Shown here piece after piece: positions 24,101 to 33,979 of a stretch of DNA of 64,000 bases. This DNA is from Timema cristinae. Lineage: Eukaryota; Arthropoda; Insecta; Phasmatodea; Timematidae. The translations under genes were made by a program, and so were the position numbers. The stretch covers positions 37,651,234-37,715,233 of the forward strand of contig JBCFYV010011164.1 in the NCBI GenBank assembly GCA_039000515.1, in the 5' to 3' direction. A model generated the notes under the pieces. It was not told the DNA's origin. It saw nothing but the letters and a program-made list of their open reading frames with translations, and did not search any database. The stretch's first letter is position 1, and each line of letters begins with the position of its first letter.

Positions 24101-27100
24101 ATGAGGGTAGTACACACAACTTCAGGGTTGCGAGTGTTCAACGCATCTACATAACAAATTAACCTTTACCTAAATTACAAATTTAATGCAAAGTTGCATA
24201 AGTCTGTAGTTACAAAATAAATGTTTTTTTTTTTAATATAGGATGGCAGTTCTGGTTACTTTACATCACATCAACTAACTATTGACCTGAAGTTAGGTTT
24301 ATAGGAATTGCACCACCATTCATTTGGGAGAGGGTAAAAAAATAATGAAAATACTAGCTTAATTACAAAAATATATGGCAAAATCTTAGCCTCACAGTTA
24401 GGTTGCATAGTTTTCCGGTTTGTGTAGATGTAATATTATCACCTATTATTGTTTAAACCCCTTTACAGTCTTAGCTTGATGGACTCCACTATGACCTTCT
24501 CATATAAACTGCACCATAGTGGAAACAAGCAAGGTAAGATTGCTACCTCTCAGGTTAAACAGAGTGTACATTTAAAAAAATACGCTCTCATTTGTACTTG
24601 ATTAATTCACATTGATTTTTTTTTTGTACACTATTTTATGGTAAGTGATTTTATAGCTACACAAACTTAATTTGGTTTATATTAGTTGGGCTGCAAATTT
24701 AAATAGTAAATTTAATCATATTTAGTAACTCTTGAACATGTCTGTCCCAGGTTAGTATTCGACAAAGACGTTCACTATTAATATATGTTAATCTACAAAA
24801 TTTTTTACCCAGAATTTTAAAAAAAAATCCTCTTTTATGAAAATTAAGTTTAAATTTTAGATTAGATGTCCTTGATAACTTTTAAATATTTAATGTGCAT
24901 ATGTTGGATACTATTTTAAAGCTCTTCGACAGACCTTTGGAATAAGTCCATTGGTAAACTTGAATGGATTCAATATCATAGTAACCTGCCACAGTGGCCG
25001 TATGGTCTGAGGCGTCACTCTCGCAATAGACTATACTTTTGATGACGAGGAGATTGGGGTTTCCCCTGGTCGAGTGTAGTGAGGGTTGTTTTTCCTAAAT
25101 GGTTTCCTTCTCTATCTCTCCACACAAATGTGGGCAGGCCTACACTTCCTTTAAATTCAACCTTTCTCATACCTGAGAACCCATTAACGTAATTAGTACA
25201 TAGGTGTATAACCCAAACAGGTATTGGTATGGTGCTAAAAATATATAATATTCAATCAGGTTATTGCTTATAAATAGTAAAATGTTGTGTCACCATATTC
25301 ACCTTTTTTTAAAAAAAATTTCAGATGATCATATCTATAAATATATAAAATTTTATCAAAATCAGAATTGGTCAGGTTTTGAAGTGTGTTGATTTCACAT
25401 GGAATGGATGACCCCATCCCAGAGATGAATCACTGTCTTAGAAGTGGTTGGTCAGTACCAAAATGCTCTAAGCCACAGCGCTTGGCATTAGAAATAGTGA
25501 GACTAAGTGATCAGGAAATGTAAGTAGCCTACTAGATAGCATATCAGACTCGACAAGATATTTCAGATGTATCTGGCAGCAAAAGGAAACTTTTTATTCA
25601 TATGCTATGGGAGTTGCAGAAAACATCCCTCTACAGTTTTAATCTGTGATTTTATGAAAAATCGAAAGGTAATACTCGGCTTGGGTGAAAAAAGAAAACT
25701 AAACAAATAAACATAATGTGATTTAACCCACTTTTGATGGGGATGATGAGTTGAGGGATTACGGGCAAGATCTTGTTTCCTCCATGAGCTAGCATGTCTT
25801 CAATCCCTTGCCGAGCAAAGAACTTGTATGGGTGTTCAGTCTCACACAGCCCATCGAAGAACATAGGGAGGTAATGATGATAGTCTAGTTTCTCTATGTC
25901 CACCTGAAAAATCATTATCTCAGGTTTTTCTTGGTTTAAGATTACTATTCAAGGTACAGTTTTTATTTCCAAAACTATAATATACTTGTGACCCTTTCAT
26001 CTTTTCCTACATGTTGTGACACTTTACATTTCAAGTTAACAGATTATAATGAAATAAATAAAAAAAGCACCTACCCCTATATAATAAGTATCCTTAGTAT
26101 TCAAAGAAGCTTGGAATTGAAATCTGGCACACTAACCATGAAACCAAACTTGTTGATTTACAATATAAAATGGCATTTAGTTTCCAATATACTATATTTT
26201 TAGAGGGAGGTCCAGGTTTGAACCTCTGCCAGGTTCACAAAGAATTGTTAATGCATTAATTTATCCCTAGTTTTTTCCAGTCCCTTGTAATAATGTGGGT
26301 GAATTTCTTTTAAACAGCCATTCTTACTTATCCCTACTTCTTAGATAATCCATTAATAATCTTTGTGTTAAATGTATTAATTAAAAATTGGTTATGATGT
26401 AAATAATAAATCAACTTGCTCTAGTTAACTTAATTGAAATAAGAGAAAGGGCATAGAAAAAGGGGGTCCGGACTTCCCACTCACCTTGAATTTTAAGGAC
26501 CCCTATAGAGAGTCTATACATAACATACATATATAAACTTTTATTAGGCTTCAGGTATTGAACAGTTTTCTAGTGGATCCTAGTTAGAAAAATTAGCTTT
26601 ATACACCCTTGCATCAAAGCCGTAGCCAGCCAAAAATTTCAAGGGGAGTTTGGTGGGTGGGCATATCCCTGAATCGCCAGAGACTAGAAAAATTTCTAAA
26701 TGATAAGTAATTCTAGAGGCTATCTGAAGTGTTTTTTGTAGCAACATCGCTTCCTAACTACCGGAGGTTAGGAAAAATCTATACATTTAAACACTGGTGC
26801 AGCCAGGATTCGTTTGTGGGTGGTGGGGGTGCGGGGTAGTTTCACTGACCAATTAAGTGGGGTCCATTGGTTTTACCTGCGAGAAAATTTGAAAATTTAA
26901 GTACTGGAAAATGCAAATGCATCAAAATAAATACAATAATATCCAAACTCATTTAAAAAATTTATAAAATGGTCATAATTCTTTAATTATTATGACTATT
27001 TAGTTTTTACGAACACATTTTTATTCATGCATACTGATAGAATATACAAACATGCACGTTTCAATAAATTGTATTTTGGAAATTCCATTTATAAAATTAT

Positions 27101-27948
27101 TTTATGAGCTAAAATCTGAAAATTCAAATAAGTAACTTGCACTAACTCTTAACTAACAAAATCACTTTTGAACTAATTCACTTTAGTCTTATGTTAATTT
27201 TGCTTGGCTGCATAGAAAGTTCATTGAGAACTTCATCCTCCCCATATTGAGAGATCATATCTGGCCAGATATGGGGCAAATTTGGCATTTTCCCACCTGG
27301 GTCTGTAACTGACACCTCTGTATGTATGTACATGAAGCTCAATAAGTATGTCTACAATTGTACAGTTCCTCTTGTATGATCTCAACCCTGAACCCCTCCC
27401 CCTCCCCCCACCATTGTCTGCGTCAGTGCATTTAAACACCTATAGCTCTCTAAAGTGTTTTTATGTTAACATAGCCCCAACACCTCTAGAAGCTTTCTGA
27501 AGTGCTTTTTATGGTAACACAGCCCCCTAATTTGTACTTGTATCTTTATTTTGATATTGTTTGAAACATAAATATGAATATTTTGTTCATAACATTTCGG
27601 GGGAGGGGGCGGTTTGAACCCCAAAACCTCCCCCTGACTATGGCCTTGCTTTGCATCACAGTGCAAAGTAACAGGTTGTCCGTTGTAGACTTATCCAAAT
27701 ATTTCTAGAAATAGACCTACCTTCCATGCTATTTTATAAGCCGTACGTGTCAAACTCCATAGATATGGGAAAATCTCCTCGTTCATAGAATCTACGAAAT
27801 GCAGTGGGTAATTTTGGTGGCCTTTCATTGAATGCGCCCGACTTTGGCGGACATTCAACAATTGTTTTTTCTGAAGTGTCTGAATCGTAAAAGCGGGTAC
27901 TACGCGTAGTTTAGGGATATTTTCAAATTTACTTAATTCACCCGGCAT
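20975..27948 (-). CDS. PACRG: PACRG (parkin co-regulated protein), whole gene, 4 coding exons with two frame breaks
   Basis: Minus-strand exons 27948-27721, 25903-25732, 24146-23997 and 21135-20975 join in frame to about 236 codons, near the ~240-257 residues of known PACRG. Diagnostic strings: [57 protein letters not shown] and the exact family ending YESCMLN. Known role: PACRG sits with FAP20 at the inner junction of axonemal doublet microtubules and is needed for motile cilia and sperm flagella. Oddity: in the first coding exon the conserved sequence is found in a different frame between about 27850 and 27739 (see findings). No parkin gene is seen beside it within the window. The start at 27948 is the first ATG in frame; the true N-terminus is uncertain. 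Confidence 0.92.
22042..22168. mobile_element. Short MITE with PIF/Harbinger-like ends
   Basis: 127-bp element. The left end GGTTATGGCCATACTT and the complement of the right end GGGAATGGCCATACTT match at 13 of 16 positions and continue with (t/g)c(g/a)(t/c)CCTGG. Both sides carry TTA (22039-22041, 22169-22171), the usual PIF/Harbinger target duplication. No coding capacity. Confidence 0.62.
22808..22860. repeat. Possible pogo/Tigger terminal sequence
   Basis: cagttaactctcgattatcc followed by cgcggataacccaaaact and an inverted partner tggataatcc. It resembles the outer end of Tigger-like elements; the opposite end was not found. Confidence 0.35.
23185..23448 (+). mobile_element. SINE-B copy 1 (best preserved)
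   Basis: tRNA-derived head with A-box-like tagttggctaatcgctag and B box gaggttcgaatctcgg, a CT-rich body (gtggtttttcctaaat...ctccctcca) and the same tail as SINE-A (gcgtataacccgaa..gtagtaagacgcggtgctaa). Perfect 13-bp duplication TAACAGTCAGTAA (23172-23184, 23449-23461). Confidence 0.88.
23628..23854 (+). mobile_element. SINE-B copy 2, degenerate
   Basis: Head shortened and lacking the B box; body and tail recognisable (gtggtttttactaaatgg, ctccctccac, gtagttagacacaatgctaa). Confidence 0.75.
23997..24146 (-). CDS. PACRG: PACRG coding exon 3
   Basis: Encodes [50 protein letters not shown] in three readable blocks ([39 protein letters not shown]). The acceptor is ..tgtag at 24147-24148 and the donor AATG|GTGCGC at 23997/23996. 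Phases fit both neighbours: the split codons give N before ALN and V before NCG, as in the family. Confidence 0.94.
24147..25731. other. PACRG intron 2
   Basis: 1.6 kb with one SINE-B copy (24984-25250); otherwise no feature. Confidence 0.7.
24984..25250 (+). mobile_element. SINE-B copy 3
   Basis: Starts cctgccacagtggccg, with a blurred B box, the body gttgtttttcctaaatgg and tail gtgtataacccaaacaggta. The target duplication is not clear. Confidence 0.75.
25732..25903 (-). CDS. PACRG: PACRG coding exon 2
   Basis: Encodes [38 protein letters not shown] and [18 protein letters not shown]. The acceptor is ttttcag just above 25903 and the donor AAAA|GTGGGT at 25732/25731. Most conserved part of the protein. 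Confidence 0.95.
25904..27720. other. PACRG intron 1
   Basis: 1.8 kb, mainly a hAT-like element at 26617-27651. 25916-26600 shows no element except AT-rich filler. Confidence 0.65.
26617..27651. mobile_element. hAT-like element with degenerate ends
   Basis: Left end aagccgtagccagcc and complement of right end aagcaaggccatagtcaggg are similar. Flanked by TGCATCA on both sides (26610-26616 and 27652-27658), compatible with a decayed 8-bp hAT duplication. A second internal copy of the left motif lies at 26789 (cactggtgcagccagga). G-rich tracts follow each end. No transposase frame seen. Confidence 0.48.
27721..27948 (-). CDS. PACRG: PACRG first coding exon, with two compensating frame breaks
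   Basis: The open frame starts [12 protein letters not shown] and gives [11 protein letters not shown], comparable to the GFTVKAMMKN stretch of PACRG. It then leaves similarity and regains it with KIAWK just before the donor AAG|GTAGGT. Between these points the conserved PACRG text ([36 protein letters not shown]) lies in another frame of the same strand. One base appears missing between 27850 and 27851 and one appears extra within 27736-27739. The open frame itself has no stop, so it would translate through with ~37 altered residues. Confidence 0.8.
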
Positions 27949-28354
27949 GGGTTTCCGTAAATCTTCGCGGAATTTCTGCCCACTGATATAATATTTACAT
28001 TGGATTCAGTGACCATAGCTGTATTTTAAAAGGACTAGATTATGGGATAAAGAAAAACAATCAGTTTCATTTGAACACGTAACAAATTAACAAAGTTTTC
28101 ACAATATTGAAAACCCATTGAATATATTGATTAAAACTTGAAAATATCAAAAATTAATTTTTTGAAAGAAACGAATGAGTTGCCTAGCAACAATATTTAA
28201 ATCAGTCGATTATCATTTGTTCACTTAAAGTAAAACACTTAAATCAAAGATTGATCATATATGGGCATGGTCATTCATATATATACCGCTACTAAAGCGC
28301 AGTGATCTAAATAATTATTATAATAGATCTGGATGGACAGATAACAGAATGTGT
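27949..28354. other. 5' flank of PACRG
   Basis: Presumed promoter/5'-UTR side of PACRG. In a different frame, an ATG at about 28016 (minus) opens MVTESNVNII and could be part of the true N-terminus if another break exists. No TATA box assigned. Confidence 0.4.
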
Positions 28355-28465
28355 GCAATTGAGAGGAGAATAATGATAAAAGGATAGAGGAAGATGAAGG
28401 CATTTGACTAAACTGACCAGGTCACAGGCTGGAAATGGTTGATGAAAATGGATGGAAATTATGTG
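28355..28465 (+). mobile_element. LINE 3' end fragment
   Basis: gaggaagatgaaggcatttgactaaact...caggctggaaatggttgatg matches the 3' ends at 12840-12970, 19650-20010 and (reverse) 47095-47255. Confidence 0.6.
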
Positions 28466-30373
28466 AGCGAAATTTTCATGCTGTCAGTCTGCATAATTAT
28501 GCGTGAGAAAGAAAGAAACCTTTAGGGTATTTTTTTCTTGTTTTACGCATACAAGTCAATGGTACATTCCGACATTCTGAAAAGCCTAAGCCCCTCTTAA
28601 GATTCTTCAACCATATAAATAACATTTAATATTGGCAACTAAAAATACTTCATAATTTTTCTCCGTCTTATTTTAAATTTATCTCTAGTTTGTCCTCAAC
28701 TAGTTTCACTTACCTTGCACTTTATAAGAACCACTATATAGGTAGAGCTGAGTAGCCTAGCCGTTGATATTTTGGGGCCACAGCTGAGAGGTAAGCAACA
28801 TGAACTTGACAGTTGATGAATAACTAGCTGTTGCCCAAACCCACCCTATTCCGGCCGTAGCGTGGCCGTAGGCCACTGTACACTTGGGGTACACTTCACT
28901 CTGTATTCCCCCAAAAGTACCACTATCATTAGAGTTTCTGTCCAATTAAATACTCCTCTTTTTAAAGTTTTGGCAACAAAGATTATAGATTTAAACATGC
29001 TAACTGTTACATAAAATACGCCAGTAAAATTGCCGTAACACTCGTAATTTGCCTACTTTAATCGTGATACACAACTCACAAGAGCCCTAATAATATTCTA
29101 CTTTGAGTTCATTGGGACATGCAGATTATTAAAATAATCAAAATATCCTTCTGTGTATATCTTGGAGATCTAGAGTGTAGGGTTTTTCATGTATGCTTTT
29201 AATCAAAATACTGGCAATTCGCCCCGAGCTAATTTGTGGGTTCAAATCGGCAGCAGTTACACCCTACGCCAATAGGCAGGGCTCCCAAAAAGTAATAGGG
29301 TGAAGTCCTGGTAATTCTCCTCTGGGTGCTTATGAACTTCTGGTGGTGACACCTTCCTCTTTCGGGTGTGGATTGGCGTTAATTACTCATCCAATTTGTG
29401 GGGGCATACGCACACACACATCCACATTTGGTCGAGCGCGGGGATGCTAACTTGGCCACTATTTCACGCTATTTAAACTAAGCTGCCAATGAGAGATAAC
29501 ACGGTGGCTATCTGAAACCTCTCTTAACATAAATACAGCCGAAATCACTTGATAGTGATAAAACAAATCTGAAATGGCAATCGATAATAAAACATAAAAG
29601 AAACTAAGTGTACGCTGGTAAGGAAAGGTGATGGTCTAGCGCTCACAGCCACCTCCACTTCTACAAGAGGGCAGCCATCTGAGGTGTGAGAAGGGTAAAG
29701 GATAGAATTCAGCAATTGGCTGATTAACTCTCACGACCCTACCTAGCTTCACGCAAAGTACCTACCTACAGAAAGCAGTAGCATCCAATCCCAGACTAAT
29801 AAAGCTTAACAGTTTCCCCACCACTTGTTCAAGCAGCCAACCAGACAGGCACAAAAGTCCGTTACAATAATTTACTATTTTAGGTCAATTTAAAATATAA
29901 CAGGCAATGGCGTCACGTCGCTTCAAGGCAAGCAAAGCAGCACGCTTGCCTTTGATTGAAGATATGTAATTATTTTATTTATAAAGTTTGCAAAAATATT
30001 ACCTTGGTAATCATTTAAATGTAATCCAAGCATCAGTGGGTTTGAAAAAAACTTCCCATACATGGCAATGACCATAACATGGATGTAAGACTTGCACTAG
30101 TCCATCTAATGGTGGTTGAAATTTTGGTATTTGTCAGACTTTCATCCCATTACTCTAGCTAGTATAGTTCTTATTTGTGACGACATAGATTTCGAAGGAG
30201 GGAGAAGGAGAAGAGTTGTTGATTTCAGGTAATAATGGAAGCAGCCGAGCTACGACCTCTCTTGCCTGAAAGGTGGTGACTAGAACCGAAGTCCCTACCC
30301 CTTTCTTCTCCGTTTCAAAATATAATGGGATGGGATGACATGAAAGAGGAAATTAATATTGTCAAGGTACTAA
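28466..30373. other. Intergenic, including an unclassified GC-richer block
   Basis: 29200-29860 is visibly less AT-rich than its surroundings, with CG dinucleotides and CA-repeat sequence near 29410. It has no long open frame and no family was recognised. It may be an old repeat body or the remains of a promoter/5' region of a retroelement. The remainder shows nothing. Confidence 0.4.
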
Positions 30374-30893
30374 CCCCGTGCTTACACATCAACACGCGAC
30401 ACAACTTTTTGTACATAAAATTGTATACAATTTCAGGAAATAGATCGCGTCCTATATCAGCCATTTTTCCTGCAAACTTTTGAGTTGTAAACACGAAAAT
30501 TTCATCTGCTAGAAAGTTACTTAAAAAAAAAAGAGGGATTGTAAATAAACAGCTAAATGCTTTTAAAAAAATTATAATTTGAAGGAGGTTAAACCCCAAA
30601 TATAAAGGTTTTCAACTGTTTTAAAACAATATTATAAAACTAAAAAATTTATATTCATAATATTTAGGGATGATTAATAAATTATTTACATTAAATACCA
30701 ATCTTTTCCAAATAATTCAATCATTATTGTTCTAAAGAGCAAAATATCATGTTTAAAAAAAATATTGTATGCAATCACAAATGCCTTGTGAACAGTCACT
30801 GGCTAAAATGTGTATGCAATCCATGTGACCATGATATTGTACAATTTCTTGCACAACTTTCTTTACAATAAGTTGTGTCGTGTGTACCAGGCT
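30374..30893. mobile_element. Inverted-repeat element, possibly PIF/Harbinger-like
   Basis: The left end (cgtgcttacacatcaacacg then cgacacaacttttt) and the complement of the right end (gcctggtacacacgacacaa then cttatt) are similar, and the similarity continues ~30 bp inward. The right end ..ccaggcttta resembles the end of the Harbinger element at 38644. The flanking triplets TAA/TTA do not match exactly. Contains one short open frame without recognised domain. Confidence 0.42.
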
Positions 30894-31969
30894 TTAGAGT
30901 TTTGTGGAGTTTATTGTAGTAGGTGCTTTTGTTTTGATGTGTTATCTAGTGAAAGCTAACAAACAAAAGTTTATAAGTATATATCTATAATAAGTAATAA
31001 CACAATAATGTAAATCACAGAACAGAAGTACGCCCAAAGCCACAACTATCATAAAAAAAACACCTCCAAATAGCTTCTCGAAGCATAAAAATTTTAAAAA
31101 TATAAGTCAGGGATTACCCCATCTATCCTTAGCAGACGACAGGATTGAACGTCACCTTTTGGTCAGTTGCAAATGGTATGTTAATGTCCCTTGAATAATA
31201 CACAGATGAATAGAAACTTAACAAGGGAAAAAATGAATTAAAAAAACTTATTATTGGCATTACACAATTTTAACCCTTTATACTATTTTGACACTATCAA
31301 TAAATTCAAACCTCCAAATATCAAAGTCGATCGTTCCATAAAAAATAAAGGCAATATATAGAAACTTCGATGTAAAGAAACCATTTTGTATACTCATGAT
31401 ATTGTGTGTTCTGTTGTCTTTAGAAATATTTTCTAATCAATGCACTCACTATACGTGAATATTAATCGCTTTATGTACAAGATATGTTCCTAAAGATGAT
31501 TAAAAACAAACAAGAAAAAAAATTTGTTGAACATATCTTAAAAAATAGGTAGGGTATTCAAATAGATTTACATTTGTGTGGAAAATTTTCTAATGCCTTG
31601 CTGCACAGTAAATTTCGTTGAGAATTCATCATAAAAGTGTGCACACTTATTAAGTCCATGGAATACACCGTCAGGAACATTTTCGATTAATTGAAGATCA
31701 TGACCTATTGGATTAAACGTGGTCAAATGTGGAAAGGGATGAGAGGAATGTGGAGACAATACCACCCCACTAGGTGACCCATTATAATTATAATGACCTT
31801 GACCAAAAACTTACTTATTCCCCTTGCGACATCTACATTTTATTTTTTCTCACGTGTTTTTCTTATGCCATCCTCATTATGGGAGGAAAATCCCAATTCG
31901 TCTTGAAAAAATTCTATATATAGAATTACTTTCAATATGTAGAAAGAGTTTTTCTATGTAATTTAATAG
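30894..31969. other. Intergenic, nothing recognised
   Basis: AT-rich, no coding or repeat signature assigned. Confidence 0.6.
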
Positions 31970-32207
31970 GAATTCACCAAAACTTCGATACATAGATAAT
32001 TTATATATATGGAAGTCCTACTAGATATATTCTCACCATTTATTGTACATTTCACCATTCAAGTAACCCTAACGAAATAAGTCGGGAGGAGACAGGCCAG
32101 AAGAACAACTTGAAGATTACTTGAAGGGTTAAATGTACAATAAATGGTGATTATATATATACCTTCATGTATAAAAAATATCTATGTATCGAAATTTTGG
32201 TGAATTC
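31970..32207. repeat. 238-bp palindromic fold-back element
   Basis: Begins and ends with GAATTCACCAAAA(c/t)TTCGATACA and its complement. The arms of about 95 bp meet around a ~45-bp loop (near 32070-32115). Inner arms share TCACCATTTATTGTACATTT. Mismatches and small gaps interrupt the middle of each arm. Most likely a fold-back MITE; a long hairpin RNA is an alternative. Confidence 0.82.
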
Positions 32208-32642
32208 AAGTTGTGGAAGGCAGGTATTCTAACGCCATTCATGTGGCTGTAGTGTCATGCAGAAATCTAATTACTCCTATTGAGGTATAGTGTTGGTCTG
32301 TGCTGAAGCTTGGAGCCAAGACGATTTTAATCATTCGATTCGATTAACATTGACTGTTACTGTTAGACTGTCGTCCGATTCATTGGGTCTAATTATGCAA
32401 AAGGATAACCGCGCACTATACTGTACCTTCATATGGAAAGACCTCTGGACTACAAGTGATTAAATCTAACAGTATTTATTTCTATTCAAACAGTAATTTG
32501 CCTACTTTGTGGTTTCTCATATTTAATGGAATCTTCTTATCGCCATTTTGAAACTCAAAGAATAATGGAGTTACGCGATGGCACATTTCTTCGGTTAGAC
32601 TGTCACCAAAGGTGTCGTTGAGTAGCTGTAACGGAGTTTCTT
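32208..32642. other. Intergenic flank of the old Ty3 element
   Basis: Nothing recognised. Confidence 0.55.
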
Positions 32643-32784
32643 TGTGTGATAAGCGAGAATTGTCATTAATATAATATCAATGATACTGTATAACAGCTAA
32701 TAATATAACAGTCCAACTCAGTGCAGGGCGAAGTATATTCTGTTAAAACATGTTACAGACATAAGACATTACAATACATCAGTC

Positions 32785-33839
32785 CAGTAGCGGCTTGTGT
32801 ATAGGCACTGCGGAACTGCAGCACCCCCTATTCCCACTTAATATTATCGATAACATTAAATATAATGAGTCCCTTTTTCTTTAATTCTTTATTTATTTTT
32901 GTAGTACAATTATATTCCTTAAGCTTAATGTCATTACTTCAGTAGTCATCCCCCGGTTTATGAAAAAGATACAAACATTTTTGTATGGAACTGTGCGCTT
33001 CACAGTGCCAGTGACGTGGTGTTCTACTGTTGTGTGCATGCGCACATAGAAGGGGGTGGGGAATAAGGTGGGACTACCAGGTAGGGAGAGCACTGTTGCT
33101 CTCGCAGTGCCGGCTCTGGCGTGCTGGTGGAAGGAAGTTATTTTTTACTTGGCGTATGTTTTGCTTAAAAACCGTGTACCATATTCTTGAATGCGATAAA
33201 GTGTAGAAGAGTGTAGAATTAGATTATTAGTCTGCTTCCAGCTATTCTATTTGATTCATTTTTTTTTTCGGTTCTTTTTATTAAACAGAAAGACTAAATG
33301 CGCTTGCAGTTCTTTCAATGGAGAAAAATTTCCTCAATTGTCATACAGAGATCAAGAAAGAAGAGAAAATTATTTAACTTTTTGCGCAAATTAAAACAAG
33401 AAGAATGGATTTCATTTTTAAATGTATAGATCAAGCTTAAACTGTAACAATTTAATTTAAAGTAAGTAAAAAAGTTTGTTTTTGTTATTATTATTATTAT
33501 TAGCACCGCGTCTTACTACCCGTTCGGGTTATACGCACTTAAGCTAATGTGAAATGTAGGGTGATTGTGAGATGAAATGAAGGACCTACAGTTTAACGTG
33601 GAATCCGAACCACGGTGGCGGCCTTGCATTCCTCACATTCACAAGATGTCTTGTCAGAGGTGAAGGAAGGGTTTGGAAATCAGATAAATCTGTGCCGGTG
33701 TTTTTTGTTAAGATTTTATCAAGTTCATGTATAAATTTTCTTTTTATACATGTTTTTTTTCTTTTACAAAATTTTAAAACAAAGGCTAAACATTTTCTGG
33801 AGCAGCACCCCCACTAATTCTAGCTACGAGCCGCCACTG
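32785..33839 (+). mobile_element. hAT transposon remnant nested in the LTR
   Basis: Ends CAGTAGCGGCTTGTG and complement of ..CACGAGCCGCCACTG-type right end (CAGTGGCGGCTCGTAG). Exact 8-bp duplication CATCAGTC at 32777-32784 and 33840-33847. The plus strand near 33285-33425 encodes a broken hATC dimerisation-domain-like segment (ERLNALAVLSMEKNF, then FAQIKTRRMDF) as in ZMYM1-type hAT transposases. The rest of the transposase is missing, so this is an internally deleted copy. Confidence 0.87.
33488..33698 (-). mobile_element. SINE-A copy 6, head truncated
   Basis: Tail and body intact; it stops at ..ctgtgccgg and so lacks most of the tRNA head. Flanks share tgttttt(t)gtta, a slightly blurred target duplication. 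Third level of nesting: SINE in hAT in LTR. Confidence 0.82.
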
Positions 33840-33979
33840 CATCAGTCACAGATAACAAGTACTCAGGGTAACGCCTCTGACGTTAAACTTGGTCCTGGAT
33901 AGAGAGAGTAGTTCCTCACATAGCTGCAGGAGGCTATCATCACATCGCCCCTCTAAGAATCGAGACGGTCTACGGGTTT

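Larger units (their letters stand above)
32643..33944 (-). repeat. 3' LTR of the old Ty3 element, split by a hAT insertion
   Basis: 32643-32784 plus 33848-33944 align with 38761-39014: shared blocks include gatactgtataacagcta, ggcgaagtatattctgttaa, gataacaagtact and aacttggtcctggatagag. Ends are TG and CA. Target duplication of the host site is no longer clear. Confidence 0.82.

Noticed and set aside
20975..28355. Parkin (PRKN) next to PACRG as in vertebrates
   Set aside because: No RING/ubiquitin-like exon was found on either strand between 28 and 43 kb; only repeats are present.
30315..30599. 94-codon minus-strand gene
   Set aside because: It overlaps an inverted-repeat element end, begins with a low-complexity hydrophobic stretch and has no recognised domain.
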